DNA of 64,000 bases from Lysobacter sp. HDW10. GTDB taxonomy: Bacteria > Pseudomonadota > Gammaproteobacteria > Xanthomonadales > Xanthomonadaceae. The position numbers were made by a program, and so were the translations under genes. The notes under the pieces are model-generated. The model had not been told where the DNA came from, searched no databases, and was given only the letters and a program-made list of their open reading frames with translations. Each line of letters begins with the position of its first letter. Positions within the stretch are counted from its first letter, which is position 1. Of this stretch, positions 43,579 through 53,662 are shown piece by piece. The stretch is from NCBI RefSeq assembly GCF_011300685.1, contig NZ_CP049864.1, positions 467,001 to 531,000 of the forward strand, written 5' to 3'.

Positions 43579-44649
43579 TTAAATTTCTTCTTGCAAAACT
43601 CCTGTGTATAGGCGCGGTCTACCGCGCTTGGTAGCTATGCCGCGAATCTGACCTTTGCCAAATACTCGCAGGCCAGGTGCTTTGAGACGAATATAAACAT
43701 CTATCTTCGTCAGGTACATACAGACATCTTCCAGACCTTGTCGCAATTCCTTATCGGCGTAGTCGATCATTCCAATCCCTAAGCGTCCATTAGCTTCAAG
43801 GCTTCGCTTGTCCGCATTGCAGAGCCAATGCGTTGCGCCTGGTGACGCCATCTTTCTCCAAGCATTTCCGAGAAAGTGACCCAGTCCATAGTCATCTCGA
43901 ACCTTGTGTCCGTCGAAGAACAGAACGAGGTGCATATGAGGACCTTTGAGCGCACCCCACTCCTTTTTCCATGCGTAACCGACAAGCTCCGGATAATTGA
44001 CGGGCAAGTGATCAACGAACTTGTTGAATTCGCGATTGGCATTCTTACTGGTGATCATTCCGTCACAGGAATACGACAGGGACCCCTGCTCGTAGCCCAA
44101 ATCAAGTCGAATCACGAGAAGTCTGGAATAACGTTCAAATAATCCATTCACATACTTGCGCAAGCTAGTAAAGTTTTTCTGAGCGGTTCTTCGTTCGTTG
44201 CGCATGGTATCCAAGTACTTTGTGCTCTTGGCTGCCCGGCGAAGATCGAGAATCCATTTGTTCATCCACTCAACATCTTCGACCTTCACTTTTGCAGGCG
44301 AATAAGGACCCAATCGCTCGACTGCGGACTCCCATAGCTCGAAATAGGGACTGACACGGTGCTGGGGAAAGATGCTTCGGACATCAGCTGTACTCAAGCT
44401 TGGAATGCTCCCAACGATCGTATCGAGCAATGGACTGGACTTGACCCGTTGGCCTCGTGCTGTTTCAACTATTGAAAACTGAAACCCGCCGCGCGCTGTA
44501 GCCAGACAGTGAACCAAGTGATCGACTTCAATCAATATCCTCGGACAGTTCATTTCATTGGTCACAATCCACCCGAAGTTGTTGCGAATGCCGGTATGCA
44601 GTCTCCATATGCTGAGCAGTCGTTTGCTGCTCTTAGTCAAACGTTTCAT
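43579..44649 (-). CDS. YagK/YfjJ-type (inovirus Gp2-like) replication protein
   Basis: 356 residues. The C-terminal half matches the YagK/YfjJ or inovirus Gp2 family. It has features of HUH rolling-circle initiators: a His-Met-His pair in GPHMHLVLFFDG (residues 238-240) and a downstream YxxK (MYLTK, 312-315). The N-terminal 130 residues are variable. Such genes occur in P4-like and other integrated satellite elements beside AlpA. It probably starts replication of the excised element. Converges with the hypothetical gene at 43562; 16 bases separate them. Confidence 0.78.
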   Translation of the reverse strand: MKRLTKSSKRLLSIWRLHTGIRNNFGWIVTNEMNCPRILIEVDHLVHCLATARGGFQFSIVETARGQRVKSSPLLDTIVGSIPSLSTADVRSIFPQHRVSPYFELWESAVERLGPYSPAKVKVEDVEWMNKWILDLRRAAKSTKYLDTMRNERRTAQKNFTSLRKYVNGLFERYSRLLVIRLDLGYEQGSLSYSCDGMITSKNANREFNKFVDHLPVNYPELVGYAWKKEWGALKGPHMHLVLFFDGHKVRDDYGLGHFLGNAWRKMASPGATHWLCNADKRSLEANGRLGIGMIDYADKELRQGLEDVCMYLTKIDVYIRLKAPGLRVFGKGQIRGIATKRGRPRLYTGVLQEEI

Positions 44650-44787
44650 TTCGTATTCCTATTCACATTCGTTATAGAAAACAATTAATCCCAAATTCGT
44701 TGCTGTTCGAATCGGGGTGTATTAGGGGAAGGCGACAAGAAAGGTCCCGTAAACCCGGGCAATTCGACCTCCTGAGAAGAATGAGAA

Positions 44788-44997
44788 TTAGTGACCGGAG
44801 ACCTCCTTCTTCGACTCAAGCCAGGCGTCGATGTCAGAGGGCAAGAACCCGACTGCAGCCCTTCCGAGCCGAACCGGTTTGGGAAATGCCGGGTCGTTCT
44901 TGCGGAGCCAATAGCCTTGGGACACGCTGACGCCCAGATGAGAGCAGAGCGGCTTCATACGCCAAATCGCTTCGTGGCGAGTCGATTCAAGTTTCAT
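44788..44997 (-). CDS. AlpA-family excisionase/regulator
   Basis: 69 residues forming a winged-helix MerR-like domain (MKPLCSHLGVSVSQGYWLRKND, FPKPVRLGRAAVGFLPSDIDAWLESK). AlpA-type proteins regulate integrase expression and assist excision in P4-like elements. GGAA near 45002 precedes the start. It is divergent from the restriction operon and co-directional with the Gp2-like gene about 140 bases away. Confidence 0.9.
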   Translation of the reverse strand: MKLESTRHEAIWRMKPLCSHLGVSVSQGYWLRKNDPAFPKPVRLGRAAVGFLPSDIDAWLESKKEVSGH

Positions 44998-45470
44998 TTC
45001 CAGCTTCCTTTGTTGTGGGGAAGACAGAGGCTAAGGCACTCGAAACCTGGAAAAATTGATTTGCTAGCACTTTCTTTTTTTGTCGTCTGACCAACAGGCC
45101 AGTCTCTTTGAGCGACGCGAATCACGGGAAGGGGGACCGCGCAGGAAGCGCCGAGTTTTCTGTTGGGTGCTCGCCGTGAAATTGGATCCGCGATCACTCA
45201 CAAAGCGGTGTTCATTGCACTAACTCTTAGGTCCCATCTCAGTCATTCCCTTGTCGTCGACACGCATCTGGGCAGGGCGATTATTTACATGGCTTCGTTA
45301 TGCAATAGACCCCGCGCGCCGTACGGATCATTAGTCAAATGTGTAAAAAATCCCCAAGTTCTGAGGTAGCAGCGGGGCATGCCGCGGGCGTGATTCACCC
45401 GAAACTGGCAGAATCAACAGAGGGGTTTGCCTATCCGGCAAATGCAGCAAAGCAAGGAAAACTCATTTCG
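44998..45470. other. Intergenic region between alpA and hsdM
   Basis: About 470 bases without a supported gene. It should carry the divergent promoters of alpA and hsdM. A 44-codon in-frame extension of hsdM (from 45339) lies in its right end but is not typical for HsdM. Confidence 0.45.
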
Positions 45471-47510
45471 ATGTCGTCACCACAACAAGAAAAGTCCACC
45501 GCTCCGCTCAAGCCCACTGCATCAGACACGATTTTGTCAGCCTTCATCTGGAAGAATGCCGAGGACTTATGGGGCGACTTTAAGCACACTGACTTCGGCA
45601 AGATCATTCTGCCGTTCACCTTGCTCCGTCGCTTGGAGTGCGTGCTCGAGCCGACACGTGAGGAGGTCAATGCTGCCCATCTTAAGTTCAAGGACAAGGG
45701 CATGGACTTGGGACTTGTACTTCGGCAAACCGCCGGGCTACCTTTCTACAACACCTCGCAATACTCATTGGCAACACTTGGCGCAACCAAGACCAAGTCC
45801 AACCTCGAGGCCTACATTGCTGGGTTCTCCGACAACGCCCGGGTGATCTTTGACCAGTTCAACTTCACCGATACCATCGTCCGCCTTGCGCGCGCTGACA
45901 TACTGTTCAAGATCTGCCAGAACTTTGCCAATACCGACCTGCACCCGGATGTGGTTCCCGACCGGGTGATGTCCAACATCTACGAGCATCTGATCCGCCG
46001 GTTTGGCTCCGAGGTCAACGAAGCGGCTGAAGACTTCATGACCCCTCGTGACGTAGTCCATTTGGCCACTACCTTGCTCTTGGATCCGGATGACGCACTA
46101 TTCCGAAGCAATCCTGGTCTAATCCGCACGCTTTATGACCCCACCTGCGGGACCGGCGGATTTTTAACAGATGCCATGAACCACGTAGATGGGTTCGCGG
46201 CCAAAGGGAAGGCCCCACCCGTCTTGATCCCGTTTGGTCAGGAGCTGGAGCCCGAAACTCACGCGGTTTCATTGGCGAACATGTTGTTGCGCCGCCTGGA
46301 ATCCGAACCTGCCCGTGACCTATCTGCCAACATCGCCGGACCGAAGTCCACCCTTTCGCAAGATGCATTTGCCGGTCAGCGCTTCCACTACTGCTTGTCC
46401 AACCCTCCCTTCGGCAAGAAATGGGAGAAGGATCAGGCCTTTGTTCATCGCGAGGCGCGTGAGAAGGGCTTCGAGGCCCGCTTCGGTGCAGGTACCCCTC
46501 GCGTTTCTGACGGGTCCATGCTCTTTGTCCAGCACCTTATTTCCAAGCTAGAGCACCCAAACAAGGGCGGCGGTCGCGCTGCAATCATTTTGTCGGGCTC
46601 TCCCCTTTTCACGGGAAATGCAGGCCAAGGTGAAACCGAGATTCGCCGCTGGCTGCTGGAGAACGATTACATCGAGGCAATTGTTGCATTGCCGACCGAC
46701 ATTTTCTTCCGCACCGGTATTGGCACGTATATATGGCTGTTGACCAATAGCAAGCCCGAACACCGCAGGGGGAAAGTTCAGCTGATCGACGCGACTGGCA
46801 TGCACACCTCCATGCGCAAGTCTGAGGGCAACAAGCGCCGCTACATCAACGACGATCAAATAAAGGACATCGCCCGCCTGTACGCCGACTTCGAGGCCGG
46901 CGAGAACGTACGGATCGTCGACTACCACGAGTTCGGCTATCGCCGGATCAAGGTCCAGCGTCCACTTCGCATGAGTTTCCAGATCACCGACGATGGCATG
47001 GCCACACTGCGCAACGATGTGGCCTGGGCCAAGGTCGATACCGAGGCGTGGGAGAACCTGCTGGCGCGCTATCGCGGCAAGACGCTCCCGTATGCTTGGC
47101 TCGACACTCTGGCCACTGAAGCCAAGAAGGCCGGCATCGGCAAGCTGGGCAAGGCTTACATCAAGGCACTTTCCACCGCGTTCGGCGTTCGAGACCCAGG
47201 CGCCGACCCAGTTGAGGAAGACGGCGCGCAAGTTCCTGACAAGGAGTTGGAGGACTTCGAGAGTGTGCCACTGAATCAATCTATCGATGACTACATGGCC
47301 GCCGAAGTACTGCCTCATGCGCCTGACGCATGGGTAGACGAGTCCTATACCGACAAGCGGGACGATCGGGTGGGCAAGGTCGGCTACGAGATTAATTTCA
47401 ATCGCTACTTCTACAAGTATGTCTCCCCTCGCGAACTGCACGAGATCGATGCGGAGTTGAAAGCGGTGGAAGCGGAAATTGCTGCGCTGTTGGATGAGGT
47501 AGCGGAATGA
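45471..47510 (+). CDS. hsdM: Type I restriction-modification system methyltransferase subunit HsdM
   Basis: 679 residues from ATG 45471 (frame open to 45339). HsdM N-terminal helical domain (SAFIWKNAEDLWGDFKHTDF), then the adenine methyltransferase domain with SAM-binding DPTCGTGGFLTDAMNH (about residue 223) and catalytic NPPFGKKW (about 310). It modifies adenine in the host target sequence as part of HsdM2S and HsdR2M2S complexes. The gene overlaps hsdS by 4 bases. Confidence 0.95.
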   Translation: MSSPQQEKSTAPLKPTASDTILSAFIWKNAEDLWGDFKHTDFGKIILPFTLLRRLECVLEPTREEVNAAHLKFKDKGMDLGLVLRQTAGLPFYNTSQYSLATLGATKTKSNLEAYIAGFSDNARVIFDQFNFTDTIVRLARADILFKICQNFANTDLHPDVVPDRVMSNIYEHLIRRFGSEVNEAAEDFMTPRDVVHLATTLLLDPDDALFRSNPGLIRTLYDPTCGTGGFLTDAMNHVDGFAAKGKAPPVLIPFGQELEPETHAVSLANMLLRRLESEPARDLSANIAGPKSTLSQDAFAGQRFHYCLSNPPFGKKWEKDQAFVHREAREKGFEARFGAGTPRVSDGSMLFVQHLISKLEHPNKGGGRAAIILSGSPLFTGNAGQGETEIRRWLLENDYIEAIVALPTDIFFRTGIGTYIWLLTNSKPEHRRGKVQLIDATGMHTSMRKSEGNKRRYINDDQIKDIARLYADFEAGENVRIVDYHEFGYRRIKVQRPLRMSFQITDDGMATLRNDVAWAKVDTEAWENLLARYRGKTLPYAWLDTLATEAKKAGIGKLGKAYIKALSTAFGVRDPGADPVEEDGAQVPDKELEDFESVPLNQSIDDYMAAEVLPHAPDAWVDESYTDKRDDRVGKVGYEINFNRYFYKYVSPRELHEIDAELKAVEAEIAALLDEVAE

Positions 47511-48814
47511 CTCCCGCACTTTCAGGACAACCAATGAAGGAGTCCGGCATTGAGTGGGTAGGAAAGGTTCCGGCTCACTGGTCGGTACGCCCCTTTTTCT
47601 CGTTCGCCGCTGAGGTAGACCATCCAAACGTAGGCTTGAAGGAGCGCAATTTACTGTCGTTGAGCTATGGCCGCCTGGTTCGAAAGGACATGGATCGTCT
47701 CGAAGGCCTCACCCCTGCCAGCTTTGAGGGCTACAACATCGTCGAGGCGAACGACATCGTCTTTCGGCTAACTGACCTCCAGAACGATATGAGGAGCCTT
47801 CGTTCCGCTCGGGCCCTGGAACGAGGCATCATCACCTCTGCCTATGTCACCGTTAGACCCCAAGCTGGCCCGCGTTTTTTTGAATACCTCATGCGCTCGT
47901 ATGACACCACCAAGGTGTTTTACGGTATCGGCGGCGGTATTCGTCAATCCATGAAGTTCGCCGACCTCAAGCGCCTGCCCGTGGTGGTTCCACCCGTCGC
48001 CGAAATGGATTCCATCGTCGCCCACCTCGACCGCGCCACCACCCGCATCGACGCACTAGTTGCGAAGAAGATCCGCTTCATTATGTTGTTGCGCGAGAAA
48101 CGCGAGGCCACGATCACGCATGTTGTGACCAAGGGGCTGGATGCTGCCGTGCCGATCAAGGAGAGCGGAGTGGAGTGGCTTGGCAATGTGCCGGCCCACT
48201 GGGAAATTGGTGCCGCGCGTCGCTTTTACTCCTTCAATCCGTCAAAACGAGAAATATCCAGCCGCCATCGCTCTCAGGAGGTCTCCTTTCTGCCAATGGA
48301 AGCAATCGGTGAAACTGGAAAGCTTGATCTGACGCGAACTCGCCCAATCAGTGAAGTAGACACGGGGTACTCGTACTTCGCGAACGGTGATGTCGTAATC
48401 GCTAAGATCACACCTTGTTTCGAGAACGGCAAGGGTGCGCCTGTCAATGACCTGACTGGCGGCGTTGGATTCGGAACAACTGAGTTAATCGTGCTGCGGC
48501 CGTCTAATTTAGTAAGCCAGCAGTACTCTTGGTGGCTGTTCGCGGCAACGGGATTTCGTCGGTTTGCCGAAGGCCACATGGAAGGCTCAGCGGGCCAAAA
48601 GAGAGTTCAGGATGAATGGTTGAAGGCACAGATGATCGCTCTGCCACCGCTAGCCGAACAGGAAACCATAGTCGCCCACCTTGACCGCGCCACCACCCGC
48701 ATCGACACCCTGATCGCCAAGACCGAGCGCTCCGTCGAACTGTTGCGCGAACACCGCACCGCCCTCATCACTGCCGCTGTCACCGGCAGGATCGATTTAC
48801 TCAAAGCTGCCTAG
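47507..48814 (+). CDS. hsdS: Type I restriction-modification specificity subunit HsdS
   Basis: 435 residues with two target recognition domains, each introduced by a near-repeat (ESGIEWVGKVPAHW and ESGVEWLGNVPAHW) and each closed by a coiled-coil conserved region (HLDRATTRIDALVAKK and HLDRATTRIDTLIAKT). The symmetry predicts a bipartite DNA target. The target itself cannot be predicted. The ATG overlaps the hsdM stop; 8 bases separate it from hsdR. Confidence 0.95.
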   Translation: MTPALSGQPMKESGIEWVGKVPAHWSVRPFFSFAAEVDHPNVGLKERNLLSLSYGRLVRKDMDRLEGLTPASFEGYNIVEANDIVFRLTDLQNDMRSLRSARALERGIITSAYVTVRPQAGPRFFEYLMRSYDTTKVFYGIGGGIRQSMKFADLKRLPVVVPPVAEMDSIVAHLDRATTRIDALVAKKIRFIMLLREKREATITHVVTKGLDAAVPIKESGVEWLGNVPAHWEIGAARRFYSFNPSKREISSRHRSQEVSFLPMEAIGETGKLDLTRTRPISEVDTGYSYFANGDVVIAKITPCFENGKGAPVNDLTGGVGFGTTELIVLRPSNLVSQQYSWWLFAATGFRRFAEGHMEGSAGQKRVQDEWLKAQMIALPPLAEQETIVAHLDRATTRIDTLIAKTERSVELLREHRTALITAAVTGRIDLLKAA

Positions 48815-48822
48815 GAAGCCCC

Positions 48823-51800
48823 ATGCACCCTAGTTTCAACGATACCGCCCACCGTGAGCGCTATTTCGAGGAATACATCGTTAAGCAGCTGTCTGCACGC
48901 GGCTGGCGCGTGGGGGAGGCTTCTAGTTACGACCAGAACCATGCGCTCTACTCCGAAGACCTCGTCGAGTGGGTGCAAACAACGCAGCCCAAGCGCTGGG
49001 AGAAGCTGATAGCGAGCAACGGTGACAGGGCGTCGGCCACCCTAATGAACCGGTTGGCTCAAGCGCTAGAACGGGAAAGCACGGTCAACGTGCTGCGCTA
49101 TGGGATAAAGATTGCGGGTGCGGGTGAGATCGTCCTGAGCGAAGGGCAACCGGAAGACAATCGCGATCCGTCCGCTTGGGAGCGTTACAACGCAAACATC
49201 CTGCGGGTGGTTCCCCAGTTGATGTACCGCCCTGGCAGCAAGTTGGCCATCGATCTCGTGTTTTTTATCAATGGCATTCCAGTGGCGACGGTTGAGGTCA
49301 AGACGGACTTCACTCAGTCTGCATCGGCGGCTGTAGAGCAATATAAGAATGACCGCCTACCTTTGGATGCGACAACACGACGCCGGGAGCCGCTGCTGAC
49401 CTTCAAGCGCGGTGCAGTCGTTCATTTCGCGATGTCAGATAGTGACATTCAAATGTGCACAAGGCTCGATGGAGCTGACAGCTATTTCCTGCCATTCAAC
49501 ATGGGCCGCAATGGTCGTGGCGGAAACCCGATTCGCGAGGATGGCGAATATCCAGTTGCTTATTTCTGGGAACAGGTCTGCCAGCGTGATAACTGGCTAC
49601 GAATCTTCCACAGCTTCGTTTACACCGAGAAGAAAGATGTGGTGGACCTCTCGGGTAATCATCACCTGAAGGAAACGCAAATTTTCCCGCGTTACCATCA
49701 ATGGGACGCCGTCACCAAGATGATTGCCGATGCCAAGGCCAATGGCCCGGGCATGACCTACCTCTGCGAACATTCAGCCGGCTCTGGCAAGACCAGTACT
49801 ATCGCTTGGACTGCACACGACCTCATTCGGCTACGCACTTCGGACAAGGGCGAACCCTACTTCCATTCCGTCATTGTGGTCACTGACCGCACTGTTCTTG
49901 ATAAGCAATTGCAAGACGCCGTGCAACAGATTGACCACCAAAGGGATCTAATTGCCGCTATCGGCGAAAAAGACACGGGCAAAAGTAAGTCTGCTGAACT
50001 GGCCGACGCGATGGAGCGTGGCACGCCAATCATCGTTGTTACGTTGCAGACATTTCCTTTTGCCATGGAGCAGGTGCTAACCAACGGCAAGCTGAAAGAT
50101 CGAAACTTTGCAGTAATCATTGACGAAGCTCACACGAGCCAAACCGGATCCGCCGCCTCAAAGCTTCAGGCAACCTTGGCGTTGCGAGATGCTAGAGAGA
50201 TGGAAGGCCTCACCGTCGAGGAACTTCTCGAGAAGATCCAGCAATCCCGAGTACGTCCCAAAAACGTGAGCTACTTCGCCTTCACTGCCACACCCAAACA
50301 TGCCACGCTCACGCTGTTCGGTCGCCCCGCCGACCCTACACGACCGGCCAGTAAAGACAATCTTCCGGAGTCCTTCCATAAGTACCCGATGCGTCAGGCC
50401 ATCGATGAAGAATTTATCCGCGATGTCTTAGATGGATACCTGCCTTATAAGACTGCTTTCAACCTGGCGGAACCGGCCAAAGATGGAAAGCGTGTTGCAC
50501 CGAAATCCGCCAAGCGCGCGCTTGCCAAGTGGCTCAATTTGCATGCGACAAACGTCACCCAGAAGGTAGAGTTCATCGTCGAGCACTTTGCGGCAAACGT
50601 TGCGCCACTATTGGGTGGTACCGCCAAGGCCATGATCGTAACTTCATCGCGCGCCTCTGCCGTCCGCTACAAAAAGGCATTTGATGCGTATATCGCGGCC
50701 AACCCAAAACACAAAGCCTTTTACGCTTTGGTTGCATTCTCCGGTTCTCTTTCGGGTAAGGATGTTGTTCATGCTTCCGATGAGCAATTGAAGAATGATC
50801 CGTTCTCAGCCCAAGAGGACGAACAATTTACCGAAGCTTCAATGAACCCTCGTGAGTACGGTAGCGACCTTCGCACAGTTTTCGACCGACCCGAATTTCG
50901 CGTAATGATCGTCGCCAACAAGTTCCAGACGGGCTTCGACCAGCCTAAGTTGTGCGCGATGTATCTAGACAAGAAAATTGCCAACCCCGTCGAGATTGTG
51001 CAGACCTTATCTCGTCTCAACCGGTTCTCACCTGGAAAAGACAGCACCTTCATCATTGATTTCGTCAACGAGCCTCAAGCCATTCTGGACGCTTTCGCTA
51101 AATATGATGCCGGCGCTCGAATTGTTGATGTTCAGGATCCCAACGTTATTTACGACCTGCAAGCGGATTTGGATAGAGCACGAATCTATACACGCGAGGA
51201 GGTCGCGGCGTACGCGAAGGTGCGGTACAAATCGGCGGCTGCGTATGCTGCCGGCGAGCAGGCTCAACATCGAGATCTCTATGCGGCCACGAGCACACCC
51301 ACTGAGCGCTTTAACGACCGGCTGAATGTTGAGAGAAACGGGATCCTTGCGGCCGAGTCGGCGTACGAGGCGACGAAAGCACTAGGCAACGAGGCAGGAA
51401 TGAAGCAAGCGGATGCGAACCGCGCATCGCACGCGGAGGCGCTGCAGGTCCTCATTGACGTCAAGTCTGGACTGACGCGGTTTAGCTCCCTGTATACCTA
51501 TATTTCACAAACGATCGACCTAGGTGATCCAGAACTTGAAGCATTCGCAAGCTTTGCCAAATTGCTCTCAAAGCGACTAAACGGTGTCCCGCCAGAGCAG
51601 GTCGATATATCTGCCTTGACGCTGACTGGATTCGATTTGAAGCCGCAGGACTATTCGCCCGATGGAGACCCGCCAGAGGAAGAAGCCATTATTCTCAACC
51701 CTATTGGAGCGAGCGGTAGCGGCCAAGTGCCGCTGCCGGTTTACTTGCGCCAGGTGATTGCCCGACTCAATTCAATATTTGGTGAGACCACGCCCTTGAG

Positions 51801-52074
51801 TGACAAGGTTGCCTTTGTAAATCACGTAGCGGACATTGTTCGCGAAGATACCAATACCGTTGCACAGGTTGCAAATAACCCGCGCGAAGTTGCGCTGACC
51901 GGCAATATTAAGGGGGCGGTGCAGTCTGCTGTAGTGCGCGCGATGCAAGCGCATCTGGCGCAGGCAGAGCACGTAATGAAGTCGGACCAACAGGCAATGG
52001 ATCCATTGGTCGCTTTCATCTACGACATGGTCAAATCCGGGCAGAACTTAGACCTATCCGGCATGGCGGGTTGA
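48823..52074 (+). CDS. hsdR: Type I restriction endonuclease subunit HsdR
   Basis: 1,083 residues. N-terminal RecB-like nuclease with LVFFINGIPVATVEVKTD (about 145-162, the E-x-K), superfamily 2 translocase with Walker A HSAGSGKTST (about 317), DEAH box IIDEAHTSQTG (about 432), and later motor motifs (FTATPKHATL, NKFQTGFDQP). The C-terminal helical region binds HsdM. It translocates unmodified DNA and cuts at a distance. The full-length frame suggests an active system. Confidence 0.95.
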   Translation: MHPSFNDTAHRERYFEEYIVKQLSARGWRVGEASSYDQNHALYSEDLVEWVQTTQPKRWEKLIASNGDRASATLMNRLAQALERESTVNVLRYGIKIAGAGEIVLSEGQPEDNRDPSAWERYNANILRVVPQLMYRPGSKLAIDLVFFINGIPVATVEVKTDFTQSASAAVEQYKNDRLPLDATTRRREPLLTFKRGAVVHFAMSDSDIQMCTRLDGADSYFLPFNMGRNGRGGNPIREDGEYPVAYFWEQVCQRDNWLRIFHSFVYTEKKDVVDLSGNHHLKETQIFPRYHQWDAVTKMIADAKANGPGMTYLCEHSAGSGKTSTIAWTAHDLIRLRTSDKGEPYFHSVIVVTDRTVLDKQLQDAVQQIDHQRDLIAAIGEKDTGKSKSAELADAMERGTPIIVVTLQTFPFAMEQVLTNGKLKDRNFAVIIDEAHTSQTGSAASKLQATLALRDAREMEGLTVEELLEKIQQSRVRPKNVSYFAFTATPKHATLTLFGRPADPTRPASKDNLPESFHKYPMRQAIDEEFIRDVLDGYLPYKTAFNLAEPAKDGKRVAPKSAKRALAKWLNLHATNVTQKVEFIVEHFAANVAPLLGGTAKAMIVTSSRASAVRYKKAFDAYIAANPKHKAFYALVAFSGSLSGKDVVHASDEQLKNDPFSAQEDEQFTEASMNPREYGSDLRTVFDRPEFRVMIVANKFQTGFDQPKLCAMYLDKKIANPVEIVQTLSRLNRFSPGKDSTFIIDFVNEPQAILDAFAKYDAGARIVDVQDPNVIYDLQADLDRARIYTREEVAAYAKVRYKSAAAYAAGEQAQHRDLYAATSTPTERFNDRLNVERNGILAAESAYEATKALGNEAGMKQADANRASHAEALQVLIDVKSGLTRFSSLYTYISQTIDLGDPELEAFASFAKLLSKRLNGVPPEQVDISALTLTGFDLKPQDYSPDGDPPEEEAIILNPIGASGSGQVPLPVYLRQVIARLNSIFGETTPLSDKVAFVNHVADIVREDTNTVAQVANNPREVALTGNIKGAVQSAVVRAMQAHLAQAEHVMKSDQQAMDPLVAFIYDMVKSGQNLDLSGMAG

Positions 52075-52120
52075 CCAACAAAGAGAACCGGCAAGAGTTG
52101 CTTGGTGATTGATGAAAGCT

Positions 52121-52921
52121 CTAGACGTTCTTACCGTACCGTTTCACTAAAGCTGTAAGTTCTTCGATCGAAAGGGCCGGCGACTTTCGATGGAGCATGG
52201 CGTGACAATTTGGACAAACTGGTCGCAAATCATTGATGGGATCAACTTCATATTCCACACCAATTTCGCTTAGCGGTTTCAGGTGGTGCACATGAATAAA
52301 GTCCCTGCCGATGGCTCCATAGACGTACTCAAAGTGGAAGCTGCAAACTGAACAAGAGCTACCCCATTTCGCAACACACAACTCCCGCGCCTTGCGATCA
52401 CGCTCGTAGCGATTGACCGTAACGCTCTTTTTGGCCCCTTCGACATAGACATCGCCGGGCTCGATCTCGTCCGGATACATCGACCCGAAACTCCCAGTAC
52501 GCTCGTTCCAGATCGTCTCTAGCTTAGAGGCTGCCTCATAAGGCAGCTTGGTGCCGGATTGTTGTGCTCTCCACGCGGAAGGGTGAATGTCCAATAGCTC
52601 TGCGATATCAACTTTGACGCCGCCAATTGGATCGAACAGCTTTTCAAACTTAACGTTGACGAAGTAGGCAGTCTTTCCTGCAGTTGCTTCTTCTTCGTCA
52701 AAATGAGGTGACTCGAAAGGCTCACCTACGGTCGTACCGGAACCAAAAATGCCGCGTTCGCCCTTCCCTTGTTTGGTTAGAAAAACGCGAGAGTTTGGCG
52801 GGGTGCTCTTTATCGCCTTCCATGGAACTGTCTCTTCACCAGCTTCAATCCTTGCAATGTATTCAAGCAGATTGTCCCGGCTCCATTTTTCCGGATTCCA
52901 CGTGAGTAGATAAGCGTCCAT
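52121..52921 (-). CDS. EVE-HNH endonuclease (probable modification-dependent nuclease)
   Basis: 266 residues. The N-terminal ~100 residues (AYLLTWNPEKWSRDNL, then VFLTKQGKGERGIFGSG) form a PUA-like EVE domain of the kind that reads modified bases. The C terminus is an HNH nuclease with zinc cysteines (C190-x2-C193), VHHLKPL (HH 212-213) and NDLRPVCPNCHAMLH (C236, C239, H240). The combination is typical of type IV-like restriction enzymes that cut DNA carrying modified cytosine. It is divergent from the island's right cluster and convergent with hsdR. The modification recognised is not known. Confidence 0.85.
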   Translation of the reverse strand: MDAYLLTWNPEKWSRDNLLEYIARIEAGEETVPWKAIKSTPPNSRVFLTKQGKGERGIFGSGTTVGEPFESPHFDEEEATAGKTAYFVNVKFEKLFDPIGGVKVDIAELLDIHPSAWRAQQSGTKLPYEAASKLETIWNERTGSFGSMYPDEIEPGDVYVEGAKKSVTVNRYERDRKARELCVAKWGSSCSVCSFHFEYVYGAIGRDFIHVHHLKPLSEIGVEYEVDPINDLRPVCPNCHAMLHRKSPALSIEELTALVKRYGKNV

Positions 52922-53110
52922 ATTCCCCCTGAAGATTTGCTTGCTCTATCCACCCTAGACGATGGAATGCTCCAATTATCCAAAGATTCCGTCTCAGTTG
53001 GCGAGATTTGAGGCGCAAAAGGCGGCAATGTTCGTAGGTTGCCGTTCTATCAACTATCTGGCAGTCAATCCGCGCGTATAGCAAAGAAAAATTTGAACGT
53101 CGTTTCCAAA

Positions 53111-53132
53111 GGGGGAGCCCTAAGGCTCCCCC
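53111..53132 (-). terminator. Terminator hairpin after radC
   Basis: Stem GGGGGAGCC / GGCTCCCCC four bases after the radC-like stop on the minus strand, followed only by a short T tract. Confidence 0.6.
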
Positions 53133-53135
53133 TAT

Positions 53136-53639
53136 TCAAACCCAACCACGTTCGGCCAATGTCAATGTGCTGGTTCCACCTACAATCACGTGATCCAGTA
53201 GACGTATGTCGACCAACCCTAAAGCCTGCTTGAGTCGAACAGTCACCGCTCGATCTGCAGCGGACGGCTCGACATCTCCCGAGGGATGGTTGTGACCGAC
53301 GATCACGGCTGCGGCGTTGCAACTGAGTGCCTTTCGAACCACTTCGCGCGGATGCACCTCGGCACCGTCGATGGTTCCGTGAAACAGTTCGGCCCACTCA
53401 ATAAGGCGATGCCTTGTATCAAGAAACACTGCACCGAACACCTCTCGTTCAAGTCCCGCAAGTTTTTCACGAAAGTATTCCATGGCAGTCTTGGGATCTT
53501 TGAAAGAAGTACCTCTGGGCATTTGCTTGTCTACGACTTCCCTCGCCGCCTTCATGATCTGCTGTGGCGTGGCAGGTGAGTACCTGCAGCGCTGCCCTCT
53601 TACGTACAAACGACCCTCAACTTCTGCTGCCTGTGACAC
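53136..53639 (-). CDS. RadC-family JAB/MPN domain protein
   Basis: 167 residues starting at GTG 53639 (AAAGGAG upstream). The MPN+ metal motif is visible: AVFLDTRHRLIEW, then VGHNHPSGDVEPSAAD (His-x-His...Asp). Short mobile-element RadC proteins lack the helix-hairpin-helix of chromosomal RadC. Although named DNA repair protein, its biochemical role is not established. It ends a minus-strand run with a small membrane protein, a hydrolase-like protein and YqaJ. Confidence 0.9.
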   Translation of the reverse strand: MSQAAEVEGRLYVRGQRCRYSPATPQQIMKAAREVVDKQMPRGTSFKDPKTAMEYFREKLAGLEREVFGAVFLDTRHRLIEWAELFHGTIDGAEVHPREVVRKALSCNAAAVIVGHNHPSGDVEPSAADRAVTVRLKQALGLVDIRLLDHVIVGGTSTLTLAERGWV

Positions 53640-53662
53640 GGTTCACTCCTTTAAAAATAAGC

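Noticed and set aside
44700-45369. Several short plus-strand frames around alpA
   Set aside because: They overlap alpA antisense or lie in the promoter region, with no ribosome site or recognisable composition.
45339-45470. 44-residue N-terminal extension of HsdM
   Set aside because: HsdM proteins begin near the MSSPQQEKS start; the extension shows no conserved motif.
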